Source of the DNA: JAZKGA01 sp040386235
Lineage (GTDB): Bacteria > Pseudomonadota > Alphaproteobacteria > Micavibrionales > Micavibrionaceae
DNA length: 64,000 nucleotides
NCBI GenBank assembly: GCA_040386235.1
Contig: JAZKGA010000001.1
Span: 930,001-994,000 of the forward strand
Reading direction: 5' to 3'
Shown here: positions 1 through 8,591 of the stretch, one piece after another
Layout: the number at the start of each line of letters is the position of its first letter
How positions within the stretch are numbered: the first letter of the stretch is position 1
Position numbers and translations under genes: made by a program
The notes under the pieces: model-generated
What the model was told of the DNA's origin: nothing
What the model saw: only the letters and a program-made list of their open reading frames with translations
Database searches by the model: none

Positions 1-869
1 AAGCCCCCGGCGACGGATTGTTTCGGGCCGAATGGTTTAACGGATGGGTCCGCAGGCGGCGCATCGGTGCGGATAAAGGTCAGCTGAGCCGGGGTTATCA
101 GGTTGATATACGGCCCGTAATACTGCTCAACATACCCACGCACTGTTACGTCTTTGCCCACCCAGGTTTTGGGGTCGATATTCTTTTTGGCTAGCGCCTG
201 ACGCAGGCGGGTGGGCAGCCCAAGGGTTAAATCTTCCCGCCAATCCTGGCCGAAATTCACGTACAGCATCGTCTTTTGTTGTGAGACCCCGACGATTTTT
301 CCAGTAATGACACCAACGCGGCCCGTGGCCTGGCTTGCGGTATCAGGTGTCAGGATACGGTTTTCCGGTACGGCCCATAAGCCATCGCGCCGGGCAATCG
401 CGCCTTGCTCAAGCGTGTAGAGGGCCTCTGCCAGCTCTGGACTGGCATCGGTTGGAAACACACGCGCCTGGCCGGACTGCACCAGATTGCCTTGAATCCA
501 TATTTTATCGCTTTTATGGACGGCATGAACCAGAGACTGGCCCAGGCGGTTGACGCGATTGACGGCGGTACGGGGCAGGTACAACAGGAATGTCTTGCCT
601 TTATAGGTCTGATTCAAATGTGCGGTCGCTGTGGCAATCCATGGCGGTGGGTCAGGGTCGTACAGGCCAGGCGCATCAATACCTGCCAGGCGATAGACAG
701 CCTCATCCTGGCCGATAAATGTGACAGGATCAATGAATTGTCGGACCGTTACCGTATCCACCGTTTTGCGAAACGCCTTGGCATTGTCGTCGGCAAAGAC
801 CTGCGCGTAGGCTGGCGCCGTAAAAATCAACATGCCCAGAATTGCCAAAAGCAAGCGCGCGCGATACAT
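1..869 (-). CDS. Thermonuclease (SNase)-like exported protein, 3' end cut by the window
   Basis: The minus strand is open from the window edge to an ATG at 869; an in-frame ATG at 896 would add nine residues. The product starts with a hydrophobic export signal ending near TAPAYAQ. It continues with a staphylococcal-nuclease-like core: YRLAGIDAPGLYD corresponds to the family's RLxGIDxPE strand, followed by a segment like SLVxxGxARV (IQGNLVQSGQARVFP). The C-terminal part resembles an OB-fold add-on (VGKDVTVRGYVEQYYGPYI). The expected catalytic Arg/Glu set is not obvious, so this may be a binding-only homologue. It diverges from the M48 protease gene, with nearly overlapping starts. The real C-terminus lies outside the window. 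Confidence 0.72.
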   Translation of the reverse strand, partial: MYRARLLLAILGMLIFTAPAYAQVFADDNAKAFRKTVDTVTVRQFIDPVTFIGQDEAVYRLAGIDAPGLYDPDPPPWIATATAHLNQTYKGKTFLLYLPRTAVNRVNRLGQSLVHAVHKSDKIWIQGNLVQSGQARVFPTDASPELAEALYTLEQGAIARRDGLWAVPENRILTPDTASQATGRVGVITGKIVGVSQQKTMLYVNFGQDWREDLTLGLPTRLRQALAKKNIDPKTWVGKDVTVRGYVEQYYGPYINLITPAQLTFIRTDAPPADPSVKPFGPKQSVAGG

Positions 870-894
870 ATGTCGGTAGGAAAGCGAGTTGATC

Positions 895-2367
895 ATGACC
901 CACCATTTATTAAGCCGTTCGCACAAATTTGTCCAATTCTGTCTGGTCAGCGTCGCCGTTTTCAGTTTGATGGGGTGTGAAACCAATCAGGCGACGGGAA
1001 CAAAGAAATTTACAGGCCTTATGCCGACTGAAAGTGAAGCCAAGATAGGGGCCGATGCGCACAAGCAGAATCTGGCTGACCATAACGGGGCCTATGATAA
1101 TCCGCGTCTGCAGGCCTATGTGAACGAAGTGGGGCAGCGCCTGGTCAAGAATACGGAGCGCGGCGATGTGATATACACCTTCACAGTCCTGAATTCGCCT
1201 GAGGTGAACGCCTTTGCCATGCCCGGGGGATATGTGTATCTTACCCGCGGGATTGTGGGCATCATGAACAGCGAGGCCGAATTGGCTGCCGTTATGGGGC
1301 ATGAGATTGGCCACGTCACCGCCCGCCATGGCGCAGAAAGATATTCACGCGGGACCGTAACCTCAATCGGGACAACGATTCTGGGCGCCGTCATTGGTGA
1401 TCCAAATATCTCAACCGTGGTTCAACAAGGCGCAGGGCTGTGGCTGAAGTCTTACAGCCGCACCCAAGAAACAGAAGCGGATACGATTGGGATGCGCTAT
1501 TTGGTGAATGGCGGATACGATCCGAACGCGATGCCGTCTTTCTTTTACACGATGCGGCAGGTCAGTGAGGTCAATCAGGATGCACGCGGTGGAAAAGCGG
1601 TACCAGAATTTATGCAAACCCACCCGTTAGAGGAAAAACGCGAAACAGCCACCCGCCAATTAGCAGCCGCCGCGCCGAAAAATGACCGTGTGGTCAATCG
1701 TGACCGGCATTTGGATTTGATCAGCGGCATGGTGTATGGCGATCCTGCCGAAGCGGGGTTTGTCCGGGGGAATGAATTTATTCATCCCGTTATGGGCTTT
1801 AAATATCGTATTCCTGACGGCTTTCGCACAACCAATGCAAAAGACAAGGTTATCTCGAAAAACAAGGACGGCGCCCTTGTGATCTTTGACACGGATAACA
1901 AGAAGAAAGATGAGTCTGCGGTGGATTACATGACAGAAGCGGTTTTGAAATCAGATACCTTTATCATGCCGCAAGCGATCACAATTGGCGGTATGCCCGC
2001 GGCTATTGTGGAAATTCCGGGTAAAGTCGGGGGGCAAAATGTAAAAACCCGCTTGGTGGCTGTTGAATGGGCGCCACAGAAAGTGGTGCGCTTTAAAGTG
2101 CAAATGCCCAACACAACCCCATTATCGGTCGAAGCGGCGTTGAAAGAGACGGTGTACAGCCTGCGGCGTTTGTCTGATAAGGAAAAAGAAATAAAGCCAA
2201 CCCGCATCCGCATTGTGACGGCAAAGGCAGGCGACACAGCGGAGAGTCTATCGCAAGCCTTTCCATCCGATACGCCGAAAGCGCATATGTTCCTGGCACT
2301 GAATGGTATGACCCCGATGGATCAGCCAATTCCTGGCCAGCGGTACAAGATTATCGCCCCGTATTAA
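895..2367 (+). CDS. M48-family metalloprotease, lipoprotein, with C-terminal LysM-like segment
   Basis: A membrane-anchored zinc protease of the BepA/LoiP type, probably acting in periplasmic or outer-membrane protein quality control. The N-terminus has a lipoprotein signal with lipobox LMGC. The zinc motif HEIGH sits in MGHEIGHVTARHG, preceded by the family's MPGGYVYLTRG strand and followed by the downstream Glu ligand region (ETEADTIGMRYL). After the protease domain comes a region of about 200 residues, then a tail that looks LysM-like (AKAGDTAESLSQAF, then ALNGMTP). ATG 895 follows AGGAAAG at good spacing; a TTG at 889 is an alternative. The gene is transcribed towards rpoH. Confidence 0.88.
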   Translation: MTHHLLSRSHKFVQFCLVSVAVFSLMGCETNQATGTKKFTGLMPTESEAKIGADAHKQNLADHNGAYDNPRLQAYVNEVGQRLVKNTERGDVIYTFTVLNSPEVNAFAMPGGYVYLTRGIVGIMNSEAELAAVMGHEIGHVTARHGAERYSRGTVTSIGTTILGAVIGDPNISTVVQQGAGLWLKSYSRTQETEADTIGMRYLVNGGYDPNAMPSFFYTMRQVSEVNQDARGGKAVPEFMQTHPLEEKRETATRQLAAAAPKNDRVVNRDRHLDLISGMVYGDPAEAGFVRGNEFIHPVMGFKYRIPDGFRTTNAKDKVISKNKDGALVIFDTDNKKKDESAVDYMTEAVLKSDTFIMPQAITIGGMPAAIVEIPGKVGGQNVKTRLVAVEWAPQKVVRFKVQMPNTTPLSVEAALKETVYSLRRLSDKEKEIKPTRIRIVTAKAGDTAESLSQAFPSDTPKAHMFLALNGMTPMDQPIPGQRYKIIAPY

Positions 2368-2377
2368 GGGATAAAGA

Positions 2378-2409
2378 AAAGGGGCAGGCCCAATCGGCTT
2401 ACCCCCTTT
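2378..2409. terminator. Probable bidirectional terminator between the M48 protease gene and rpoH
   Basis: Inverted repeat AAAGGGG (2378-2384) / CCCCTTT (2403-2409) with an inner GCC/GGC pairing. It lies in the short gap between two convergent genes. Read on the minus strand it is followed by a pyrimidine-rich CCCCTTTTCTTT tail, so it fits best as the rpoH terminator. Confidence 0.5.
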
Positions 2410-2432
2410 CATCAAGAACTGTCTTAAAATTC

Positions 2433-3341
2433 CTACTGATAACGTGTGCTGTCCGTCGGGAAGAAATCGGAAACATTCCGCGCCCGCGCGGCCAAACTGT
2501 TATGCAGTTTTTCCATCGCGCGTTGTTCCAGCTGACGCACCCGTTCCTTACTGATGCCCAACTCTTTCCCGATCTGTTCCAGCGTTACGCCGTCTTCCTG
2601 CAAATGGCGTTCTGAGATAATAATTCTCTCACGATCAGGCAGGGTTGCCAGGGCTTCCGCCAGCCATTTGGAACGTGATTGGCTGTCGCGAATACCGATC
2701 ACGATATCTTCGGGATTGGGGCGTGTATCCACCAGGAAATCCTGATATTCATCCTCGCCGTCAATACTGATTGTCGCATTTAAGGACTGATCATTGGCGC
2801 GCAGGCGGTTTTCCATTTCTTCAACATCCTTTAGCGGGACGTTTAATTCTGTGGAAATGCTGGCACGCGCTGCTTCACTCAGGTGCTTATTCCCGCCTTC
2901 ACCTTCAATCCTGGCCCGCAGGCGACGGAAGTTGAAGAACAAGGATTTCTGCGCGGCGGTCGTGCCCGTCCTGACGATCGACCAGTTCCGCAGAACGTAA
3001 TCCTGCATGGTTGATCGGATCCACCATGATGCGTAGGTCGAAAAACGAATGTCACGTTCAGGTTCAAAACGCGAGGATGCGTGCATCAGGCCCAGATTAC
3101 CTTCCTGGATCAAATCACCCATCGGCAGGCCGTAATTCTTAAACTTGCTGGCCATCGCGATCACCAAACGCCCATAAGCATTGATAAGTTTGTGCAAGGA
3201 ACGTTCATCACGGTTGTCACGCCATTGACGGGCCAGCAACTGCTCCTCCTCACGGGACAGCATAGGGGTCTTCATCGCATTCCGGATGTAACCCAAATTC
3301 GCCCGCTGTGTTGATTTGTCGTCTATATGTGCACGTCCCAT
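2433..3341 (-). CDS. rpoH: RNA polymerase heat-shock sigma factor sigma-32
   Basis: Sigma-70-family factor of 302 residues, directing transcription of heat-shock genes; clpB and clpX in this window are possible targets. Region 1.2/2.1 (REEEQLLARQW, AYGRLVIAMASKFKNYG), region 2.2-2.4 (GDLIQEGNLGLMHASSRFEP, FSTYASWWIRSTMQDYVLRN), the RpoH-type segment QKSLFFNFRRL, and region 4.2 helix-turn-helix (TLEQIGKELGISKERVRQLEQRA) are all present in order. Length is normal for RpoH. It is monocistronic, bounded by a terminator on each side. Confidence 0.96.
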   Translation of the reverse strand: MGRAHIDDKSTQRANLGYIRNAMKTPMLSREEEQLLARQWRDNRDERSLHKLINAYGRLVIAMASKFKNYGLPMGDLIQEGNLGLMHASSRFEPERDIRFSTYASWWIRSTMQDYVLRNWSIVRTGTTAAQKSLFFNFRRLRARIEGEGGNKHLSEAARASISTELNVPLKDVEEMENRLRANDQSLNATISIDGEDEYQDFLVDTRPNPEDIVIGIRDSQSRSKWLAEALATLPDRERIIISERHLQEDGVTLEQIGKELGISKERVRQLEQRAMEKLHNSLAARARNVSDFFPTDSTRYQ

Positions 3342-3427
3342 AATTTTGCCTCTCTCTTGTACTAACTGTATTCGCGGGCATTTTGTTCAAGTTACAGGTG
3401 TATTTGGTTTATTTTACGGGGATTAAA

Positions 3428-3451
3428 AAAGGCCCCAATGAAGGGGCCTTT
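3428..3451 (-). terminator. Rho-independent terminator downstream of the CarD gene
   Basis: Perfect nine-base stem AAAGGCCCC / GGGGCCTTT with loop AATGAA. Read on the minus strand it is followed by a run of T residues, which is the classical intrinsic terminator layout. It separates the CarD-type gene from rpoH. Confidence 0.85.
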
Positions 3452-3475
3452 GTTATACGTATCTTAGCTGGTGGT

Positions 3476-4030
3476 TTAAGCGGCTTCGCGGCTTTCGTCA
3501 TCTGCTTCGGCCAAAACATCCTTGTTCCGGTCGATGCCCATGACATCTTCCAGGCGCTTGGTTGCTTCGCCTTCGGTGATAGATTCCACAGCCGCAACTT
3601 CACGCGCCAGGCGTTCCAAAGCGGATTGGTAAATCTGACGTTCGCTGTATGACTGCTCACTGTCGTCATTGCTGCGTTTCAAATCGCGCAGGACTTCGGC
3701 AATCGCAATCGGGTCACCCGAGTTGATCTTCATTTCATATTCTTGGGCACGACGGCTCCACATCACGCGGCGAATTTTCGCGCGGCCTTTCAGGGTGCTG
3801 AGGGCATCCTGCATACGGTCGGCTGTCGAAAGTTTGCGCAGGCCAGCTGTTTTCGCTTTGAAGATCGGCACTTTTAAGCGCAGGCGTTCTTTGTCAAAGT
3901 GAATAGCATAAAGCGTAACCTGCATGCCGCTGATCGTCTGTGTTTCAATCGCTTCAATTTGGCCAACGCCATGAGCGGGATAAACAACATGATCGCCGAC
4001 TGCGTACTCAAAATTATCGTTATTCGGCAT
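3476..4030 (-). CDS. CarD-family transcriptional regulator
   Basis: 184-residue protein. The N-terminal CarD/TRCF RNA-polymerase-interaction domain (roughly residues 8-65) is recognisable from FEYAVGDHVVYPAHGVGQI and ISGMQVTLYAIHF. A helical C-terminal half follows, with a basic segment (STLKGRAKIRRVMWSRRAQEYEMKI) used in this family for DNA contacts near the -10 element. CarD proteins bind the polymerase beta subunit and modulate open-complex stability, especially at stress and rRNA promoters. It is followed by a strong terminator and placed between fdxA and rpoH, an arrangement common in alphaproteobacteria. The reading frame and start (ATGCCGAATAACGA) are unambiguous. Confidence 0.93.
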   Translation of the reverse strand: MPNNDNFEYAVGDHVVYPAHGVGQIEAIETQTISGMQVTLYAIHFDKERLRLKVPIFKAKTAGLRKLSTADRMQDALSTLKGRAKIRRVMWSRRAQEYEMKINSGDPIAIAEVLRDLKRSNDDSEQSYSERQIYQSALERLAREVAAVESITEGEATKRLEDVMGIDRNKDVLAEADDESREAA

Positions 4031-4063
4031 CTTCTTTTCTCTCTTTCACTTGACAGACTCTTT

Positions 4064-4147
4064 TCATCGTGTGATGACCAGCACATCAGGCGGAATTTGT
4101 TCGTTTTTATCCGATGTCAAAAAGACATCCGCCAGAACGATGGGCAT
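4064..4147 (-). CDS. Possible 27-residue leader peptide upstream of the CarD gene
   Basis: Short frame starting at ATG 4147 after AAGG at usable spacing and ending in TGA at 4064, 33 bases before the CarD start. The peptide begins MPIVLADVFLTSDKNEQ. No family is recognised. It may be a chance frame in the 236-base gap between fdxA and the CarD gene, which also carries a TATAAT-like element on the minus strand near 4200. Confidence 0.22.
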   Translation of the reverse strand: MPIVLADVFLTSDKNEQIPPDVLVITR

Positions 4148-4266
4148 TCTTGCCTTGGCGCGCGGGGGTAAAACAGATCCGTTGTATGTGCGTGGAGATT
4201 ATATATACCTGAAAAAAACCAAAAATTCAACTTTTTGTTAATATTTCACCGTAAGCCGCGCAGGGC

Positions 4267-4605
4267 TTAGTCCCCGTCGCCGGGTGCTGGGGAAAAGTGA
4301 TCCCGATATTTGTCTTGAGTCGTTTTAAATTGCTCCGCCTCGGGTAATGGCGGTTTGGCACGGGTGATATTGGGCCATTTTGTGGCATAGTCGCGGTTAA
4401 GTTGCAGGAACGGCGTGGCTTTGGCATTCGTGTCGGGCACGATGGCTTCGATCGGGCATTCCGGTTCACATACGCCGCAATCAATGCACTCATCCGGGTG
4501 GATGACCAGCATGTTTTCGCCCTCGTAAAAACAATCGACGGGGCAAACTTCTACGCAATCCGTGTATTTACAGCGAATGCAGACATCGGTAACGACAAAG
4601 GTCAT
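4267..4605 (-). CDS. fdxA: Ferredoxin FdxA (7Fe-8S type)
   Basis: A 112-residue electron carrier. The two cluster-binding segments are [18 protein letters not shown] and [16 protein letters not shown], in the arrangement expected for one 3Fe-4S plus one 4Fe-4S cluster. The long acidic C-terminal tail after residue 60 is typical of the alphaproteobacterial FdxA family. It lies upstream of the CarD gene on the same strand. The electron partner cannot be read from the sequence. Confidence 0.95.
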   Translation of the reverse strand: MTFVVTDVCIRCKYTDCVEVCPVDCFYEGENMLVIHPDECIDCGVCEPECPIEAIVPDTNAKATPFLQLNRDYATKWPNITRAKPPLPEAEQFKTTQDKYRDHFSPAPGDGD

Positions 4606-4637
4606 GGCTTTTCTCTTAAATACTTAAGCTGCGTGAC

Positions 4638-5537
4638 TCAAGCGATAAATTGCATCTGGGCGTTCAGGGCGGTTGCCTGCAACACAGCCGTTGCGCCCTG
4701 GGGAATGGATTGCAGGCGTGGACCATGGCCAAATGGGGCATTCATCACCACCGGAAAATCGTAAGGCGCAATATGCTCGCGCACAATGTCTTCCAGGGTA
4801 AAGCCAAAGGGGCGGCCCGTGGCAGGCAGATCGCCAAAATCACCCAGAATCAAGCCGGCCAGGCTTTGAAACGGGATAGCCTCGCGTAATTGCCACAGCA
4901 TCCGGTCGATACGGCTGGCCTGTTCATTCACATCTTCAATCGCCAGGATGCAGCCGCGCAGATCCGGCATATAGGGCGTGCCGCACAGCGCGGTCAGTAA
5001 AGACAGGGTACCCGCCAAAATGGGCGCCTGGGCTTTGCCAGGGCGCAGGACGATACAGTCACTCAGGGAATACGCGGTTGCCTGACCGGTCAGAAGGTTA
5101 AAAACGTAATCGCTGTCCGCCGCATTAAGTGTGGCCAGGCGTTGAACGGACGGTCCAAAAATGCCACGGAGGAATGGCGCATGGAGCAGGGCGGTAATAT
5201 CGCTGAACCCAACCATCATATGCTGAACCGGGCCGGGACGCAGCAGGGGCAAAAGATGCGCGGTGCGGTTACCACCGGCGGCAGCCCAAATGATTTGCGG
5301 GTCAGGCATATCCAGGATGGATTGAAGGGCGACCGCCTTTTCCGCGATGGTGCCAGCCGATTGCCGGTCTTCCGCATAACATTGCGGATGAATAACCGGA
5401 TTGAACCCGCGCGCGCGCAGAACGTCGCAACCGGCGGCAAACGTGTCCAGGATAATCTTGCTGGCGGGGGCCAGGATGTGAATGTTCTGGCCAGGTGCGA
5501 TGGGCGGGAAGGGGAAAGAAGACATAGGCGGTATCAT
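4638..5537 (-). CDS. LD-carboxypeptidase family protein (peptidase S66)
   Basis: Serine peptidase of the LdcA/MccF family, which cleaves L,D bonds in muropeptides during cell-wall recycling or hydrolyses microcin-type adducts. The triad can be read: Ser in GFSDITALLHA, Glu in LAIEDVNEQ and His in APFGHGPRL. The N-terminal HILAPASK strand is also typical. The start at 5537 follows AGAAAGG at good spacing; the ATG at 5525 is an alternative, and an upstream ATG at 5576 has poorer support. About 300 residues is normal for the family. LdcA and MccF functions cannot be separated from sequence alone. Confidence 0.88.
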   Translation of the reverse strand: MIPPMSSFPFPPIAPGQNIHILAPASKIILDTFAAGCDVLRARGFNPVIHPQCYAEDRQSAGTIAEKAVALQSILDMPDPQIIWAAAGGNRTAHLLPLLRPGPVQHMMVGFSDITALLHAPFLRGIFGPSVQRLATLNAADSDYVFNLLTGQATAYSLSDCIVLRPGKAQAPILAGTLSLLTALCGTPYMPDLRGCILAIEDVNEQASRIDRMLWQLREAIPFQSLAGLILGDFGDLPATGRPFGFTLEDIVREHIAPYDFPVVMNAPFGHGPRLQSIPQGATAVLQATALNAQMQFIA

Positions 5538-5664
5538 ACGCCTTTCTGCTGGAATTTCCAGTATCGCGTGTTGCACTGCGTCGCAGAATTGGTGCGCTGC
5601 GCCACATGATTTTGTTTCACCTTAAACCCGTCTTTGTCATTCTGGAGATCTACAGGAGATGCGT

Positions 5665-5811
5665 ATGTATTACAAAAACTTTTTAGCCGCCGTTCAACGC
5701 CCGCCAGTTGTTGCCTCGGCAACAGTATTTAATCTTGCTGCGCACGACGCGGCCACCGCTGCACGCATTGAGAAAATGCGGGTGATGGCCCAAGGCCCCA
5801 ACTTGAAATAA
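5665..5811 (+). CDS. Small protein of 48 residues, unknown function
   Basis: Frame starting at ATG 5665, six bases after a good ribosome-binding site (AGGAG), ending TAA 5811. The peptide begins MYYKNFLAAVQRPPVV and ends KMRVMAQGPNLK; it is mildly basic with an alanine-rich middle. No family is recognised. It sits 40 bases before the photolyase gene on the same strand and may share its transcript. The strong ribosome-binding site and ordinary codon use favour a real gene. Confidence 0.5.
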   Translation: MYYKNFLAAVQRPPVVASATVFNLAAHDAATAARIEKMRVMAQGPNLK

Positions 5812-5851
5812 TAAGTAAATTACTACACATTACAGGTATGGAGTTTCTTAT

Positions 5852-7297
5852 ATGACCTCATGCCCCGTTATCGTGTGGTTTCGGCAGGATTTGCGCCTGC
5901 AGGACAATCCGGCGTTACAGGCCGCCCAGGCAACGGGCGCGCCCATTATTCCCCTTTATATCTGGGATGAAGACGGCTGGGGCGATTGGTGCCCCGGTGC
6001 CGCGTCGCGCGTCTGGCTGCACCATTCCTTAAAGGCGCTGAACGCCACGTTGCAAGGCAAGTTGGTGATCCGCAAAGGGCGCGCACTGGATGTTTTGTCC
6101 GCATTGCTGGATCAGACGCAGGCCAGCGCCGTTTTCTGGAATCGGTGTTACGAACCAGCGATGCGTCAACGAGATGAGGGGGTGAAAGCCTGGTTACGGG
6201 AAAAGGGTATTGCCGCCACATCCTGTAACGGTGCGTTGTTGTGGGAGCCCTGGGAAACCTTAAAGGCGGACGGCACGCCGTATCGGGTATTTACGCCATT
6301 TTACCGCAAGGGGTGCCTGCAGACGGGTGGAATACCGCGCCCGCCCGTCAAAACCACATTACCCGTTGCCTGTGACCACAGCGTTGTGTGCGGTACAGTC
6401 GATGATCTGCCGTTATTGCCATCTATTGCGTGGGACAAGGGCGTTATTGCCGAATGGACGCCAGGCGAAGCGGGCGCGCAGGCGCAGTTACAAAGCTTCC
6501 TTGAGGTGGGGTTAAAGGATTATCAGGAAGGGCGGAATATTCCAGGTAAACCTTATGTGTCCCGTCTGTCCCCTCACTTACAATGGGGTGAGATTTCACC
6601 GCAATCCGCCTGGCACGCGGCGCAGGATTACGGCCTGTTGCACGGTTTTGACGGCGCGGTTGATCGGTTCCACACCGAGCTGGCCTGGCGTGAATTTGCG
6701 CATCATCTTTTGTATCATCAGCCCCGCTTGCCCGATCATCCATTAGATGCCCGTTTTACAAACTTCCCCTGGGCAGAACCGGATCAAAAGGCACTAAGGG
6801 CGTGGCAACGTGGCATGACCGGCTATCCCCTGGTGGATGCCGGTATGCGTGAATTGTATCAGACAGGATATATGCACAACCGCGTGCGCATGGTGGTGGC
6901 CTCGTTCCTGATCAAACATCTTCTTATCCCGTGGCAAGTGGGTGCGGCCTGGTTTTGGGATTGCCTGTTTGATGCCTCTCTGGCCAACAATGCGGCCAGC
7001 TGGCAATGGGTGGCCGGATGCGGGGCAGATGCCGCCCCGTATTACCGCATTTTCAATCCTGTTACGCAAGGTGAGAAGTTTGATCCTGATGCGGCCTATA
7101 TCCGCCGGTTTGTGCCGGAATTGGCGCATTATCCCAATGCCTTAATTCACACACCGTGGGCGGCGTCATTAACGGAGCAGAAACAGGCAAAATGTCTTAT
7201 CGGGCAAGACTATCCGGCCCCGATCATCGATCATACAGTCGCGCGGAATCGGGCTTTGGCCGCGTTCCAGTCACTGAAGGTGCAGGATATTTCTTAA
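5852..7297 (+). CDS. phrB: Deoxyribodipyrimidine photolyase
   Basis: 481-residue flavoprotein that repairs cyclobutane pyrimidine dimers with blue light. The N-terminal alpha/beta antenna domain begins VIVWFRQDLRLQDNPAL. The C-terminal FAD domain carries ELAWREFAHHLLYHQP, the DAGMRELYQTGYMHNRVRM stretch and WQWVAGCGADAAPYYRIFNP, all hallmarks of class I photolyases. It overlaps the convergent downstream gene by four bases. Distinguishing it from a cryptochrome relies on the well-conserved catalytic region, so photolyase is preferred. Confidence 0.95.
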   Translation: MTSCPVIVWFRQDLRLQDNPALQAAQATGAPIIPLYIWDEDGWGDWCPGAASRVWLHHSLKALNATLQGKLVIRKGRALDVLSALLDQTQASAVFWNRCYEPAMRQRDEGVKAWLREKGIAATSCNGALLWEPWETLKADGTPYRVFTPFYRKGCLQTGGIPRPPVKTTLPVACDHSVVCGTVDDLPLLPSIAWDKGVIAEWTPGEAGAQAQLQSFLEVGLKDYQEGRNIPGKPYVSRLSPHLQWGEISPQSAWHAAQDYGLLHGFDGAVDRFHTELAWREFAHHLLYHQPRLPDHPLDARFTNFPWAEPDQKALRAWQRGMTGYPLVDAGMRELYQTGYMHNRVRMVVASFLIKHLLIPWQVGAAWFWDCLFDASLANNAASWQWVAGCGADAAPYYRIFNPVTQGEKFDPDAAYIRRFVPELAHYPNALIHTPWAASLTEQKQAKCLIGQDYPAPIIDHTVARNRALAAFQSLKVQDIS

Positions 7298-7914
7298 AAG
7301 GCGGGTGTGGGTGACGTCAAGCCGGGCGGTTGAGCCGCAGTGCGATCATGTGCGCCCTTTAACGTCTTGTCACAAAATGCCTGACATATTTGTGTCAGCC
7401 CATCCATGCGCGCATGCAAATCTGTCAGCGTCGCGCATCCTTGATCTGTTGCAGGGGCCAATGCGGTCAGAAATCGTGTCAGGCCGGCTGCTGTTGTCAG
7501 CGCTGCAGTTGCCGCCACATCAATGCGCGTGCCGGTCCCGATATCGGCATGGGGACTGGCCATATTTATTTTCTGAAGCGTTTCATCCATGTTTGTCACA
7601 ATCATGTCCAACACGCATTCCACCCGGCCCTGTGTATTAATGGCAGTGGCCGCGCGGTCCAAATCATGGGTATCCAAATGTCCCAAGCGGGCTTGCGCCG
7701 TAATATCCAGCAGATAGTCTTGCGTAGAAAGAATGCCCTTCTTGATAATCAGCATCCCCATCATATCACCCATCGCCAGCGGATCATTGCGCACATTCAG
7801 GACATGATTCATAACGCTGTCATAAGCATCGGCGATCAGTTTCAGATCTGGCGCAGGCGGCTTGCCAACAGCGGCAGTAAGAAAATCAAAGGGCGGAATA
7901 TATGTCTCAGTCAT
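7294..7914 (-). CDS. Hypothetical protein, about 206 residues
   Basis: No family recognised. The likely start is ATG 7914 (MTETYIPPFDFLTAAVG); the ATG 36 bases upstream gives an unlikely extension. The sequence looks globular, helical and soluble, without signal peptide or membrane segment, and has a proline/threonine-rich end. Methionine-rich turns (DPLAMGDMMGMLIIKKG) and a VLDMIVTNMDETLQKINMA helix are visible. It is convergent with the photolyase gene and overlaps it by four bases. Confidence 0.7.
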   Translation of the reverse strand: MTETYIPPFDFLTAAVGKPPAPDLKLIADAYDSVMNHVLNVRNDPLAMGDMMGMLIIKKGILSTQDYLLDITAQARLGHLDTHDLDRAATAINTQGRVECVLDMIVTNMDETLQKINMASPHADIGTGTRIDVAATAALTTAAGLTRFLTALAPATDQGCATLTDLHARMDGLTQICQAFCDKTLKGAHDRTAAQPPGLTSPTPAF

Positions 7915-8000
7915 ACATACACTATACGAAATAGCGAAATATAATTCCAAGATTATGAAATAACTTAATAGCTACAAAGTGTTAGGTGATAGTGCCAAAG

Positions 8001-8534
8001 TTACAAAGAGGCCTTGGGCGCAATGTACTCGCACAGGATGCGATCGCGCGGCGCGCTTATCTGCGCATTATTCCCTGGAGCTTTGGCCAGAATATACACA
8101 GTTGCTGCGGGTTTTCCGTTTTCAAGTACCGCCAGCTGGACCCGTTCAATCTGTTGGCCAGTTTCATTCTGGCGGCTTTCCAGCACATGTTTTAATGTAC
8201 CTGGTTCGCATCGTGGATCTGTGGCGGCCACATTCGGGCAGTACACCGGACCAGGTACAAACTTATCGTTTGTGACGATGCAGTCGCCACGGTAGTGCGT
8301 TGTGTCGCCAGTGTTATTCGCGGCCGCCTCGCACAGATTAACGAAGGTAATTTTGCCATCGTTTACGACATAAGCAGGTGCTTCATACCCATTTCGCTTG
8401 GCGAATTCCGCGAAAAGTTTTTGTGATACGTAGGGGCCAGGGCAAAGTTGAGATGAGGGTGTTGACGGTCCAGAAAAGCTAGCACAGCCGGCAGTCGCAA
8501 AAAGTCCAATTAAAGCAAGGGAAGCATTTTTCAT
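8001..8534 (-). CDS. Putative lipoprotein of 177 residues, unknown function
   Basis: Begins MKNASLALIGLFATAGC, a short lipoprotein-type signal with Cys 17 as likely lipidation site (the -3 residue is Thr rather than Leu/Val, slightly atypical). The mature part contains several cysteines (CPGPY, VNLCEAA, RGDCIV, VYCPN, PRCEPG, ILCEY), suggesting periplasmic disulfides. The ribosome-binding site AAGGAG is very strong. A perfect 12-base palindrome lies just upstream (8553-8584). The gene follows clpX on the same strand but probably has its own promoter. No family recognised. Confidence 0.75.
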   Translation of the reverse strand: MKNASLALIGLFATAGCASFSGPSTPSSQLCPGPYVSQKLFAEFAKRNGYEAPAYVVNDGKITFVNLCEAAANNTGDTTHYRGDCIVTNDKFVPGPVYCPNVAATDPRCEPGTLKHVLESRQNETGQQIERVQLAVLENGKPAATVYILAKAPGNNAQISAPRDRILCEYIAPKASL

Positions 8535-8552
8535 GTTGTATCTCCTTCTTGA

Positions 8553-8584
8553 TTGACATATCTCAGTGTTTAGAGATATGTCAA
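8553..8584 (-). promoter_or_regulatory. Perfect 12-base palindrome overlapping a candidate promoter
   Basis: TTGACATATCTC (8553-8564) and its exact reverse complement (8573-8584) flank an eight-base centre. Read on the minus strand, the outer TTGACA matches a -35 box and an ATATGT element follows after 17 bases. A repressor bound to the palindrome would cover both. It lies eight bases beyond the clpX stop codon and ahead of the lipoprotein gene. There is no T-run, so a terminator is less likely. Confidence 0.45.
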
Positions 8585-8591
8585 GAGATAG

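Noticed and set aside
405..980. 191-codon plus-strand frame at the left end
   Set aside because: It is antisense to the SNase-like gene, whose translation has a signal peptide and family motifs; the plus frame has none.
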